DNA from: DAMCAP01 sp964370205
Lineage (GTDB): Bacteria; Bacillota; Clostridia; Oscillospirales; Ruminococcaceae
NCBI GenBank assembly: GCA_964370205.1
Contig: CAYJIK010000022.1
Span: 1-29,601, forward strand
DNA length: 29,601 bases
Direction of reading: 5' to 3'
The translations under genes were made by a program, and so were the position numbers. Below, piece by piece: positions 6,096 through 14,207 of this stretch. Below the pieces are notes generated by a model that was not told the origin of the DNA, ran no database searches, and saw nothing but the letters and a program-made list of their open reading frames with translations. How positions within the stretch are numbered: the stretch's first letter is position 1; the number at the start of each line of letters is the position of its first letter.

Positions 6096-9050
6096 ATGGC
6101 GACTATGATTGTGACTGTCGATAGACAGTCAGGCAACTACGAGCAGGTGTTTATCTACACGATAAACGCAAGCTTTAACGGTATTGCAGGTGAGATTCAG
6201 TCTGCTCAAATTCGTGTATTTGTCCCTGATTATCTGGATGTGTTTTTAGGTGATGCCAGAGAGCCTGTGAAAAGTGTAGAGGAAATACCGATAGCAGGTG
6301 GTAGAGAAGTTGTATACGACTTTGGTGCTATCACCGACCTTGGTATAGCGGTGCGTCTGGGCTTTGGGGTGACCTTTAAGACAGAAGCCACTAACGGTAT
6401 GACATTTTTGTGTAACCCGAAACTGTTTGTAAACGGTGCTGAAGCGATTTCGTCGGTGAGTGACGAAATAGCACTACTGCTTGAGGCACAGTTTGAGATA
6501 ACAAGAAACATTGTACTGCCGACAGCTCTACCCTCCGCCGGTAGTGCAGTGTTTTACGAGTTGACATTACAAAACTTCGGCGACCTCGGTGCAGTGGCGG
6601 ACAATATTGAGATAGTCTGCGCAGGGAGCGACCTGTTGATGTTAGATAACGAGTTCTCGGTAGTGGGGGCAGACGACTCCACAAAGTTTGCGGACAAGAC
6701 GCAGGACGGCATTGAGGCGACATTTGAGGGGAACAGTCTGCGCTTTTCCATCCCCACCTACCGTGGGGAGATATACCGCTTTATCTACAGGGCGGTCATA
6801 GCAGACACTGCCGAGGTTGGCACAGAGATAGCCACCTTAGCCACCTGGAGTATAGACAGCGAAGCACAGCCGAACGAGCTACACGAAGTAACGCTGTCCG
6901 ACCCGATATATGACTCAACCGTCTCAATATACGCCCCCGACTACAGCCTACCAAACGAATATCTCTGCTACCGTATGAACATCAAAAACACAGGCAACCA
7001 GATATTAACCGGTGTGCTGTTCGAGAACGACCTTCCCCCCGATATAAGCTACTACCGCTTTAACACAGGTTCTTTTAACATTGGAGTGATAAATCAAAAC
7101 CTGTCAGCCGAGTATTTTATCGACTATGAAACGTTTGGCGGTGTAACAGGGCAGTTAGGGCCGTTCAATACGGATGTAAACACGGCTGTTGACCTAACGA
7201 CGGTTATCCCCGATGGCGACAATCTAAGCATACTATTCTGGCGACTGAACACGCTTGGTATAGGCGTGGAAACGAAAGGGACACCGCAGCTGTTGGGTAT
7301 AGTGAACAGCGGAGTACCGCTTGATAGTTCGGTGGTGAACCATATACACCTGTCCTTTGACGAGGGTGGGGAGGTCACCGAGGTGGTGGAGAATGCCACA
7401 ACTCTGATAGCGAATTACTGTGCGCTAAATCCGTCGCTTTCTATGTCGGTGGGAGAAAACCCGGTAAAGCCGGGACAGGAATTACAGTATACGTTTCATT
7501 TGAATTGTCGGGCTTCTCGTGTGCAAAATCCGATATTTGCACTGCTTATGCCGAGGGAGCTGGAGTATGTCGGTGCGGAGCAGTACAGCTACAGCGATAT
7601 ATTTACAGCAACAACGCCACCCCAGCCACAGGTGAGGCTTATACCGAACTTTGGTGAAAACGGTGAGACGCTTGTCAAGTTTGAGTTTAGGGATGAGAAT
7701 GCGTTTTCGTTCAGGCAATTGGCTACCGCAAAAATCACGTTTACAGCGAGGGTTGCCGTTGGAGCGCTTGGTGAGATTGAGTCATTTTTACTGCTGAATA
7801 CAAAGGGAAGCAACGGTATTATACCGAACACGGTGGATATCTATGTGGACAGTGACAATATCGCCGAGGACAGCACCGTGCAAAGGAATTACGCTAAGAG
7901 CAATGTCATGGAAAATAGGATACTCTACTTTGTCAGTACGTCATCAAACAAGAAGGTGAAGGGGCTTTTGGACAGTGAGTATGTCGAAGAGCCGATTGTG
8001 GGGCGGACTGTGAACGGTGGTAGCCTTGAGTATCTGATAACGGTCAAGAATATCGGGAATGCTGTGCTGGACGAAGTGGAGATTGTAGATATTCTGCCGT
8101 ATATTGGGGATACCGGTGTTATTGTCACAGGTAGCGCACGTGGGAGCGAGTTCCCTTTATATGCGCTTAGTGAAGTTGTGGCGGTGATTCAGCCGAGTGG
8201 TGAGGAAGCGCCGTTTGAGATATTCTACTCCACATCCGCTGACCCTGTGCGGTTTGGGGCAAATTTTGACGTTATAGGTACGGACGATAACTGGACTGTA
8301 GAGCCACCTGAGGATTTGAGCGAGCTAAAATCGTTTAAGGTGAGGACTAGGGATAGGAGTTTGTCGCCGAGTGAGTCGCTTATGGTGGCGATAACGGCGA
8401 CTGTCCCAACCGGTGTACAGATTGCAGAGGTAGCGTGGAATTCGTTTGCCGCCGATGTTGTGTACACCGATTTGAGCGGTACCAAGCAACATCTTGCTGC
8501 TATAGAGCCTGAAAAGGTTGGCATACAGGTGGCGGACAGCACCTCGGGGACGGTTAAGATAAGTGGTTACTCGTGGGTGGACAGTAGTGGAGACGGTTAC
8601 CGTGGCGATGACGAGCCGTTTGTAAACGATGTTGCTGTGGTGCTATATAATGAGGAAGGCGTACAGCTGAGGTATACGTCCACTACAACAGATATAGACG
8701 GCAACGACGGACAGTATGTGTTTGAAAACCTCGAGCCGGGTCGCTACTATGTGAAGTTCTTTATAGACAGTACAAAGTTAAAGTTCACAGCACAGCGCAC
8801 CGATACTGAAAACGGAAGCAAAGCAGATAAAAACAGTGGAACAACACCGATAATCGACCTGACTACAGCCACCGAGCGCAGTGACATCAATGTCGGCATA
8901 CTGCCAAAGGGTCAGCGCACGCTTCAGGAGATATTGGCGGTCAATCGTCAGGCGAGGGGTATGGTGCGTGATGTTATAAAGACGCAGATGTTACTGACAA
9001 TGCGTAGTGAGGATGTACTTGAGATACTGGAGAGTGGGAGTATAGTTTAG
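6096..9050 (+). CDS. Large DUF11-repeat / SdrD B-like surface protein with C-terminal helical tail
   Basis: The 984-residue protein is dominated by beta-sandwich repeats of the DUF11 type. Recognisable starts are YELTLQNFGDLG (about residue 153), YRMNIKNTGNQILTGVLFEN (about 292), YTFHLNCRASRVQ (about 465) and LITVKNIGNAVLDEVEIVD (about 645). Near 818-905 is a Cna-B/SdrD B-like domain (ISGYSWVDSSGDGYRGDDEP, then YVFENLEPGRYYVKF). The last 45 residues (TLQEILAVNRQARGMVRDVI, KTQMLLTMRSEDVLEIL) match the second half of the helical module in the protein at 2882-3838. No signal peptide, LPXTG motif or membrane anchor is visible, which is unusual for a DUF11 adhesin. I infer assembly from inside, for example onto a spore, with the helical tail as attachment part. 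Confidence 0.75.
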   Translation: MATMIVTVDRQSGNYEQVFIYTINASFNGIAGEIQSAQIRVFVPDYLDVFLGDAREPVKSVEEIPIAGGREVVYDFGAITDLGIAVRLGFGVTFKTEATNGMTFLCNPKLFVNGAEAISSVSDEIALLLEAQFEITRNIVLPTALPSAGSAVFYELTLQNFGDLGAVADNIEIVCAGSDLLMLDNEFSVVGADDSTKFADKTQDGIEATFEGNSLRFSIPTYRGEIYRFIYRAVIADTAEVGTEIATLATWSIDSEAQPNELHEVTLSDPIYDSTVSIYAPDYSLPNEYLCYRMNIKNTGNQILTGVLFENDLPPDISYYRFNTGSFNIGVINQNLSAEYFIDYETFGGVTGQLGPFNTDVNTAVDLTTVIPDGDNLSILFWRLNTLGIGVETKGTPQLLGIVNSGVPLDSSVVNHIHLSFDEGGEVTEVVENATTLIANYCALNPSLSMSVGENPVKPGQELQYTFHLNCRASRVQNPIFALLMPRELEYVGAEQYSYSDIFTATTPPQPQVRLIPNFGENGETLVKFEFRDENAFSFRQLATAKITFTARVAVGALGEIESFLLLNTKGSNGIIPNTVDIYVDSDNIAEDSTVQRNYAKSNVMENRILYFVSTSSNKKVKGLLDSEYVEEPIVGRTVNGGSLEYLITVKNIGNAVLDEVEIVDILPYIGDTGVIVTGSARGSEFPLYALSEVVAVIQPSGEEAPFEIFYSTSADPVRFGANFDVIGTDDNWTVEPPEDLSELKSFKVRTRDRSLSPSESLMVAITATVPTGVQIAEVAWNSFAADVVYTDLSGTKQHLAAIEPEKVGIQVADSTSGTVKISGYSWVDSSGDGYRGDDEPFVNDVAVVLYNEEGVQLRYTSTTTDIDGNDGQYVFENLEPGRYYVKFFIDSTKLKFTAQRTDTENGSKADKNSGTTPIIDLTTATERSDINVGILPKGQRTLQEILAVNRQARGMVRDVIKTQMLLTMRSEDVLEILESGSIV

Positions 9051-9400
9051 GTTAGTGTTGGGGGGTAGAAAGGGAGCAGTGGCGGTTCGGGGTTTGCGGG
9101 GGTGGTGGTAGTGAGGGGCGGAGGGGAACTGCAAACCGTGGAGCGGCGCGCGACCGAGGGAAATGGTGGATGTTGTTTTGGGGGTGGGTGGAGTCGTGCA
9201 TTGTCAGCCACACTGCGGAGTAGTAGTGTTTACGTTAGCGGCCGCCGTGTATCACTCCCAAGTCACGTGCTATTATCTGTCCGATACACCACCCATAGCG
9301 AGCGTCGCCTTGACGACCGCCCTCACGTCGCATAAGCCAAAACGTCGGACAGCGGCCGCCAACTCGCCACTCCCCCCACCCACCCTCCCACAAAAAACGA

Positions 9401-9433
9401 GGGTGGATTTTAAATCCACCTCCTCTGCTTATC
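9401..9433. repeat. 33-bp direct repeat, copy A (contains GGTGGATTTTAAATCCACC palindrome)
   Basis: Matches 9576-9608 with two mismatches. Its first 20 bases contain the 19-bp palindrome GGTGGATTTTAAATCCACC centred on one T. Its last bases (GCTTATC) are the beginning of the dispersed element at 9427. Confidence 0.85.
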
Positions 9434-9511
9434 AAAAAGCTTTTTTGATAAGCGAAGTCCGCACGGCGGAGTTATCTAAATGGGGGATAAACCCTGACGG
9501 TTTGCCCCCAA
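9427..9511. repeat. Dispersed palindrome-plus-tail element, copy 1
   Basis: A long palindrome (GCTTATCAAAAA / TTTTTTGATAAGC, 9427-9453) is followed by a tail with GTCCGCACGGCGGAGTTATC, ATGGGGGATAA and CTGACGGTTTGCCC. The tail matches the copy at 23438-23523 closely, while the leading palindrome is of the same type but different sequence. Confidence 0.8.
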
Positions 9512-9575
9512 ACCCCCAATCCCTCCGGTGAAGTCGAATAGATTTTCTTTTTTAAGGACTTCTTTGACGGTCTGG

Positions 9576-9608
9576 GGGTGGATTTTAAATCCACCTCCTC
9601 AGCTTGTC
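9576..9608. repeat. 33-bp direct repeat, copy B
   Basis: Second copy of the repeat at 9401-9433. The two copies bracket about 140 bp that includes the dispersed element at 9427-9511, which could mark a small composite insertion or a recombination product. Confidence 0.85.
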
Positions 9609-9672
9609 ACATTAAAATAGTTGTAGCATACAATAACAGACGCCCACAATCCGCCCCGACAACAGGGCATAC

Positions 9673-9704
9673 AAAAAACGCAGGGGCAACAGCCTCTGCG
9701 TTTT
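9673..9704 (-). terminator. Intrinsic terminator of the carboxypeptidase homologue
   Basis: Read on the minus strand: AAAACGCAGAGGC, loop, GCCCCTGCG followed by TTTTTT, placed 13 bases after the stop codon at 9717. Confidence 0.88.
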
Positions 9705-9716
9705 AAAAATCAAAAT

Positions 9717-11069
9717 CTACCGTCTACCCCTACCTCTGCCCATTCCGCCGTTACGTCTGTCACGGTTTCGTGTGACCATCAGCACAATGTAAAGCACGAT
9801 AAGCGATATAACAAACACGACTATAAACTTAAACCAGAAGCTTGACAAAAACGCCTCGACCTCTCGCCCGTACATCAGCATCTCGCTTGCTTCAACCGTC
9901 TCGCCTGATACTAGCGGTACAACCGCCATTACCTCACCTGCATATACCACTTCCACTTCGCCGACTACATCACCCTTAGCGATGGGGGCGTCTATCGTCT
10001 CGGGAAGGGAGGTGTTAAACTGGAAGCTGGATTGGTCTATATCGTCGGGGACGAGTGCTGAGTAGCTCTCGCCGCTCATCAGTCGCAGGAAGTCCTTGTC
10101 CCATGCAAGTTCGAGCGGTATCTCACCGAAGCTTCTGCCCTTTTCAAGTAGGGTCTTTACCCTGAAGGTCGAGAATGCCCAGTCGTAAATCTGCCGTGTT
10201 TCGGCGAATGATTGATTTTCCTCAAACGCCGCACCGTTTGCGTCCACCGTGGGGGCATTCATTACTACAAGAATGTAGCTGTAACCGTCCCTTTCCGCTT
10301 GAGACACCATACACGCACCGGACTGCTCGTTAAATGCTGTCTTGATACCGGACAGTGCAGGGTAGTAGCTGGGGCTGGTGCTTACCAGCATACGGTTTGT
10401 GGTGTTCCAGTCAAGGCGCTCCTGTAGGTTTGTCGGGCCTCCGTTGTAGGTGGTGGTGTTTGCTATCTCGATAAAGCCCGGCAGTGTCAGCGCATGACGT
10501 GCTATAAGGTACATGTCATATGCGGTGGTATATGAGTTATCACCCGGCAGTCCGTGGGGGGACATAAACATGGTGTTTGTCGCTCCGAGCTGTGCCGCTC
10601 TTTCATTCATCAGCGTCACGAAATGGTCGATAGAACCGTCACCTATGTAGTCCGCCAGCATGGTTGCAGCCTCGTTTGCCGAGTTTAGCATGACAGCGTA
10701 CAGCAGGTTGCGCACCGATATAGTCTCGTTGCGGTATAGCCCTGCAAGGCGTATTCTCCCCAGCTCCTGACCTTTGATATACATGTCATTTTCGATGGAG
10801 GATTTAAGCGTCACCTCCGCCGAAAGATCCTGGACAAGCTCGAGCGCCAGTATTACAGTCATCACCTGTGCAAGATCACCCGGGTGAACCTGCTCGGTCA
10901 TGTTTTTATCGTATATTACAAGGTTGTTCTCCACGTTTACAAGGCACACCGACTGCGCCGAAGTCTCAAACGGCGGACGGTAGTTAAAGGAGCTCGCCGA
11001 TGTGATAGTTGTAAAGCAGGTGATAACCATAACAAGGCAAAGGATGAGCGTTAAAATTCTCTTTGTCAT
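9717..11069 (-). CDS. D-alanyl-D-alanine carboxypeptidase homologue (S11, DacF-like) with degenerate active site
   Basis: The 450-residue protein has an N-terminal signal peptide (residues 1-25), a peptidase S11 domain (about 35-275), a PBP5-type C-terminal domain, a membrane helix (412-432) and an Arg/Gly tail. Family members trim the terminal D-Ala of peptidoglycan using SxxK, SxN and KTG motifs. Here the SxxK site aligns to PGDLAQVMT, so the nucleophile Ser is Asp65 and the base Lys is Gln68. SxN is kept as SAN (130-132). KTG is KTA (243-245). It is therefore probably catalytically inactive as a serine carboxypeptidase and may bind peptidoglycan or act as a regulator. The fold-wide match (LNSANEAATMLAD, SAYDM-like TAYDMYLIA) is otherwise good. 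ATG at 11069 follows GGAGG. It appears monocistronic. Confidence 0.85.
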   Translation of the reverse strand: MTKRILTLILCLVMVITCFTTITSASSFNYRPPFETSAQSVCLVNVENNLVIYDKNMTEQVHPGDLAQVMTVILALELVQDLSAEVTLKSSIENDMYIKGQELGRIRLAGLYRNETISVRNLLYAVMLNSANEAATMLADYIGDGSIDHFVTLMNERAAQLGATNTMFMSPHGLPGDNSYTTAYDMYLIARHALTLPGFIEIANTTTYNGGPTNLQERLDWNTTNRMLVSTSPSYYPALSGIKTAFNEQSGACMVSQAERDGYSYILVVMNAPTVDANGAAFEENQSFAETRQIYDWAFSTFRVKTLLEKGRSFGEIPLELAWDKDFLRLMSGESYSALVPDDIDQSSFQFNTSLPETIDAPIAKGDVVGEVEVVYAGEVMAVVPLVSGETVEASEMLMYGREVEAFLSSFWFKFIVVFVISLIVLYIVLMVTRNRDRRNGGMGRGRGRR

Positions 11070-11308
11070 ATTACCTCCAAGTGCGGCGAACCGCAGTGTT
11101 GTGTTGTTTATTTTATGATATCAGTAAGGTATGTTTATTATGTGAGGTGCTTTTGTGGTCAAAAAGGATTAACGATATTTCACTATATTATTATGGGCTA
11201 AAATATGAAATTATTTCCAATTAAAAAGCAGAAAACAATGTAAGTTTATGTATTATATCATATAAATATGTCGGTAATATGTCAAGAAGATAAACGTAAT
11301 TTTTACAA

Positions 11309-11339
11309 AAAGCCGATGTAACATCGTTACATCGGCTTT
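11309..11339 (-). terminator. Intrinsic terminator of pruA
   Basis: A perfect hairpin (AAAGCCGATGTAAC, loop, GTTACATCGGCTTT) followed on the minus strand by further T residues, 23 bases after the stop at 11363. Confidence 0.92.
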
Positions 11340-11362
11340 AAAGCAATGTTTACCTACAGTTT

Positions 11363-12982
11363 CTACTTAGTGTACTTATAAGACTTAGTAGGTATAAAGT
11401 TTTCCTTTATGTTTCTGGGGCTTACCCACTTTAGCATGTTGAACATTGTGCCTGCCTTGTCGTTTGTACCGGACGCCTTCGAGCCTCCGAACGGGTTTTG
11501 GCCTACAACAGAGCCTGTGCTCTTGTCGTTGACATACAGGTTGCCTGCCGCACCCATCAGAATGTCGGACAGCTTTGTGATCATCTCACGATCTGTTGCC
11601 CAGATAGAGCCTGTCAGCGCATAGGGGCTGGTGTCGGCGCAGATCTTTGCGATATCATAGATCTTTTCGTCTTCGTAGACGTAGATTGTTAGGACAGGTC
11701 CGAAGATTTCTTCCACCATTGTCTTGAAGTAGGGGTCGGTGGTGACTATTACTGTAGGCTCGATGAAGTAGCCGACAGAGTCGTCGCACTTGCCGCCTGC
11801 AATGATTTCAGCCTTGTCGGAGGAAGCGGCGTGGTCGATGTAGCCCTTTATCTTGTTAAACGCCTTCTGGTCGATAACAGCGGACACGAAGTTGTTCACG
11901 TCCTCAGCGCTACCCATGGTTATGGTGGACATTTCGGAAAGTAGCTTTGTCTTCAGTGCCGGCCAGATGCTCTGTGGCACGTATGCACGGGAGGTAGCGG
12001 AGCACTTTTGACCCTGATACTCGTAAGCACCTCTGATAAGCGCCGCTGTTACTTCTTCGATGTCAGCGCTGTTGTGGATGACGCTGAAGTTCTTACCGCC
12101 TGTTTCGCCAACAAGACGTGGGTATGTGTGGTACTTGGAGATGTTGTTGCCGACGGTTGTCCATAGGCTGCTGAATACTTCTGTAGAGCCTGTGAAGTGA
12201 ACGCCTGCAAGGTGCTCATTTGAAAGAACGATGTCGCTTATCATAGACGCACTGCCGGGGATGAAGTTGATAACGCCATCAGGCAGACCGCACGCCTTTA
12301 GCAGTTTGAATATGATGTAGGAGGAGTACACCGACACGGAAGCAGGCTTCCAGACAACGGTGTTACCTGCTACTGCAGGAGCGGAAACGAGGTTTCCTGC
12401 GATAGCGGTGAAGTTAAACGGTGTGACAGCGTATACAAAGCCGTCCAGAGGGCGGTAGTCTACTATGTTCACAGCGTCGAAAGAATTCATTGGTTGCATC
12501 TGATACAGGTCAGACAGCGCCTTACAGTTGGAGTTAAAGAAGTCAATAAGCTCGCAAGCTGCGTCTATTTCCGCCTGTTGGAAGGTCTTGCTCTGGGACA
12601 GAACTGTAGCGCCGTTCAGTAGCGGACGCCATGTTGTAGCCGCCAGCTTAGCCGCCTTTAGGAAGATGAGTATTCTCTGCTCGTAGCTCATCTTCATCCA
12701 GCTGTCCTTAGCCGCCATAGCAGCGTCGATAGCCATTTTAACTTCGGCTTCGCCTGCCATGTGGTAGAAACCGATGGAGGTGTTTTTGTCATGAGGAATG
12801 ACGCACTTGGCTGTCTTGCCTGTCTTTATTTCTTTGCCACCGATGATAACAGGGATTTCAACTTCTCCTGCTCTCATTCTCTTGATCTCTGCCATAAGTT
12901 CATCTCTTGCCGCACTCGGTACATGATAGTCTAAGATAGGCTCGTTCACGAACTTATCCACTTTGAAAAGGGTATTGTTCAT
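11363..12982 (-). CDS. pruA: 1-pyrroline-5-carboxylate dehydrogenase (L-glutamate gamma-semialdehyde dehydrogenase)
   Basis: This is a 539-residue NAD(P)+-dependent aldehyde dehydrogenase that oxidises glutamate semialdehyde (from P5C) to glutamate, the second step of proline breakdown. The ALDH core is complete: TPFNFTAIAGNL with Asn190, WKPAS for cofactor binding, FTGSTEV, the general-base glutamate in VGETGGKN (Glu293), the nucleophile in YQGQKCSATSR (Cys327) and EEIFGPVLTIYVY. The Cys and Glu contexts match the single-domain ALDH4A1-like P5CDH group of about 540 residues rather than the bifunctional PutA. ATG at 12982 follows GAAAGGA, and a sigma-A-type promoter lies at 13018-13046. No proline dehydrogenase gene is nearby, so the P5C source (proline, ornithine or arginine) cannot be decided from this window. 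It is probably cytoplasmic and monocistronic. Confidence 0.93.
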   Translation of the reverse strand: MNNTLFKVDKFVNEPILDYHVPSAARDELMAEIKRMRAGEVEIPVIIGGKEIKTGKTAKCVIPHDKNTSIGFYHMAGEAEVKMAIDAAMAAKDSWMKMSYEQRILIFLKAAKLAATTWRPLLNGATVLSQSKTFQQAEIDAACELIDFFNSNCKALSDLYQMQPMNSFDAVNIVDYRPLDGFVYAVTPFNFTAIAGNLVSAPAVAGNTVVWKPASVSVYSSYIIFKLLKACGLPDGVINFIPGSASMISDIVLSNEHLAGVHFTGSTEVFSSLWTTVGNNISKYHTYPRLVGETGGKNFSVIHNSADIEEVTAALIRGAYEYQGQKCSATSRAYVPQSIWPALKTKLLSEMSTITMGSAEDVNNFVSAVIDQKAFNKIKGYIDHAASSDKAEIIAGGKCDDSVGYFIEPTVIVTTDPYFKTMVEEIFGPVLTIYVYEDEKIYDIAKICADTSPYALTGSIWATDREMITKLSDILMGAAGNLYVNDKSTGSVVGQNPFGGSKASGTNDKAGTMFNMLKWVSPRNIKENFIPTKSYKYTK

Positions 12983-13017
12983 TTCACATCGTTCCTTTCA
13001 GTTTTGTAGATGTTTAT

Positions 13018-13046
13018 ATTCTATATGATAGTGGGGGTAAAGTCAA
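13018..13046 (-). promoter_or_regulatory. Sigma-A-type promoter of pruA
   Basis: On the minus strand TTGACT (13041-13046), 17 bases, then TAGAAT (13018-13023), 35 bases before the pruA start codon. Confidence 0.75.
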
Positions 13047-13133
13047 TATATAGGATAACTTTGGGTGGGTGGTGCTTGACCTTGGGGGGTGTTACTCGTT
13101 GCTTTACTTGTTTTACCCACAAACCGCAAAATA

Positions 13134-13279
13134 GCGGAGGGGTCTGTGACGAAACCTTGTAGGGGCGGTCCTATGTGATCGCCTGAAACTGTGGTTTTTA
13201 CCATTAGTTTCGGGCGAACGCGCAGGTTCGCCCCTACAAGTTTTGTGAATTATTACGATTTCGTCACAGCCCCTTCCGC
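13134..13279. repeat. Nested long inverted repeat of the GTAGGGGCG type
   Basis: An outer pair GCGGA...GGGG..CTGTGACGAAA (13134-13154) matches TTTCGTCACAG-CCCC-TTCCGC (13258-13279). An inner pair CTTGTAGGGGCG (13156-13167) matches CGCCCCTACAAG (13229-13240). GATCGCC and GGCGAAC stretches lie between. It fills the spacer between pruA and the membrane-protein gene at 13313. GTAGGGGCGAAC-type palindromes are, to my memory, common dispersed repeats in gut Clostridia. Confidence 0.75.
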
Positions 13280-13281
13280 TT

Positions 13282-13301
13282 AGAGTGTGTTGGCACACTC
13301 T
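13282..13301. terminator. Hairpin downstream of the small membrane-protein genes (possible terminator)
   Basis: AGAGTGTG, loop TTGG, CACACTCT, 11 bases beyond the stop at 13313. The T-tract (GCTTTTT) is on the plus strand, so termination of the leftward transcript by the classical mechanism is uncertain. Confidence 0.5.
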
Positions 13302-13312
13302 GCTTTTTCATT

Positions 13313-13696
13313 CTACCTAAACGCAAAAACCACAAGCCAGACCGCAAACCACACTACCAACCCAATAGTGAATATTAAGCTGTAGATTCTGAGGGTATAG
13401 TGCTCGTGGAGCTTTTTTAGGTGGTCGGGGATGTCGGGGCTTACCTTAGTACCGAGAAGGGAGTAAAGACGGTACTCACTGACGGTGACAAATACAGAAA
13501 CGAGGATTAGCGCTGTATACATCAGTATTTCTACAAGTACGCTTTCAGGTCTGATGCCAAAAACCCAAAAGACCAGCATTACAGCTAGTGGCGCAAAGCA
13601 AATCAGCTTGGTTTGCTTTGACAGTCGCTGATATTTTTTGTAGTTCTCCCTTTGTTCGTGTTCCAGACGGGTTTGGTAGTCGGTGTTACTGCTCAT
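13313..13696 (-). CDS. Small multi-pass membrane protein, paralogue 3 of a tandem family
   Basis: The product (127 residues from ATG 13696) has a soluble, charged N-terminus (NTDYQTRLEHEQRENYKKYQ) and four predicted membrane helices in two pairs separated by a hydrophilic loop with PDHLKKLHEHYTLRIY. ATG at 13696 has AAAGGAG at good spacing; the ATG two codons earlier nearly touches that site. Layout and the (Y)..R.E......KQY-like start match the two upstream neighbours, although sequence identity is low. I know no function for this family. The three genes probably form one transcript, being read in the same direction with short gaps. A stress or envelope role would be guesswork. Confidence 0.7.
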   Translation of the reverse strand: MSSNTDYQTRLEHEQRENYKKYQRLSKQTKLICFAPLAVMLVFWVFGIRPESVLVEILMYTALILVSVFVTVSEYRLYSLLGTKVSPDIPDHLKKLHEHYTLRIYSLIFTIGLVVWFAVWLVVFAFR

Positions 13697-13738
13697 AAAC
13701 ATTCTCCTTTCTTGCTTTCGGTAGTGTCTGTGTTACAT

Positions 13739-14134
13739 TCATTTGCCTATTATTCCGAAAATCACTATAAACAAAAACGAAAACGTCATTAATATCGCAC
13801 CCCCTACAGCCACTCCCAATAGACGGCGGTATATATAATATCTCTCCCCATATTCGGGGGAGTTTTCCTCCACCCCTACAGATAAATACTTCAAAAAGTG
13901 GTATATAGCCCAAGTTTGACCGCCAAATGACACAGCACCTACCCCTGCCGTTAAAGCAAACAAGAATGTACTGTCAAAAAATTTTGTCACCCCAAAAAAG
14001 CCTGCCAAGCTCAAAACCGCCATCACACCCAGTAGGTTGCTCGCCTTTTTAAGCTTCAAATACTGTTTCTGCTCATCTTTTCGCAACTGCTCCACCCGTG
14101 CTTTGTAGTTTGAGTTTGTTGTGTTGTTATTCAT
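13739..14134 (-). CDS. Small multi-pass membrane protein, paralogue 2 of a tandem family
   Basis: The 131-residue protein starts at ATG 14134 behind AAAGGCAGG. It has an Asn-rich polar N-terminus (MNNNTTNSNYKARVEQLRKD), a lysine-rich short helix, two membrane helices (about 33-52 and 55-80), a loop with VEENSPEYGERYYIYRR, and two more hydrophobic stretches ending IVIFGIIGK. It aligns along its whole length with the frameshifted gene just upstream, including the FFD....F..LTA and VEE.SP........Y.YRR segments. This makes it the intact reference copy of the family. Function unknown. Confidence 0.72.
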   Translation of the reverse strand: MNNNTTNSNYKARVEQLRKDEQKQYLKLKKASNLLGVMAVLSLAGFFGVTKFFDSTFLFALTAGVGAVSFGGQTWAIYHFLKYLSVGVEENSPEYGERYYIYRRLLGVAVGGAILMTFSFLFIVIFGIIGK

Positions 14135-14207
14135 TGTTATAAGCCTGCCTTTCTAAGCGTTCCTACCACTCGAAAAATATGGACATATCTCTACTGCCCT
14201 ACCGGCA

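Larger units (their letters stand above)
9051..9716. other. Gene-free, repeat-rich spacer
   Basis: I see no credible gene here. It holds a G-rich stretch with four runs of four or more G (9089-9126), a 33-bp direct repeat pair (9401-9433, 9576-9608), a dispersed palindromic element (9427-9511) and the terminator of the leftward gene at 9717. Open frames over 9102-9531 are short, overlap each other on both strands and have no family resemblance. Confidence 0.7.

Noticed and set aside
9102..9531. Overlapping open frames of 66-122 codons in the 9.1-9.5 kb spacer
   Set aside because: They conflict on both strands, cross repeats and have no family resemblance or good ribosome binding site.
13282..13301. 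Strong leftward terminator of the small membrane-protein operon
   Set aside because: The T-tract is on the opposite strand, so it is kept only as a hairpin with low confidence.
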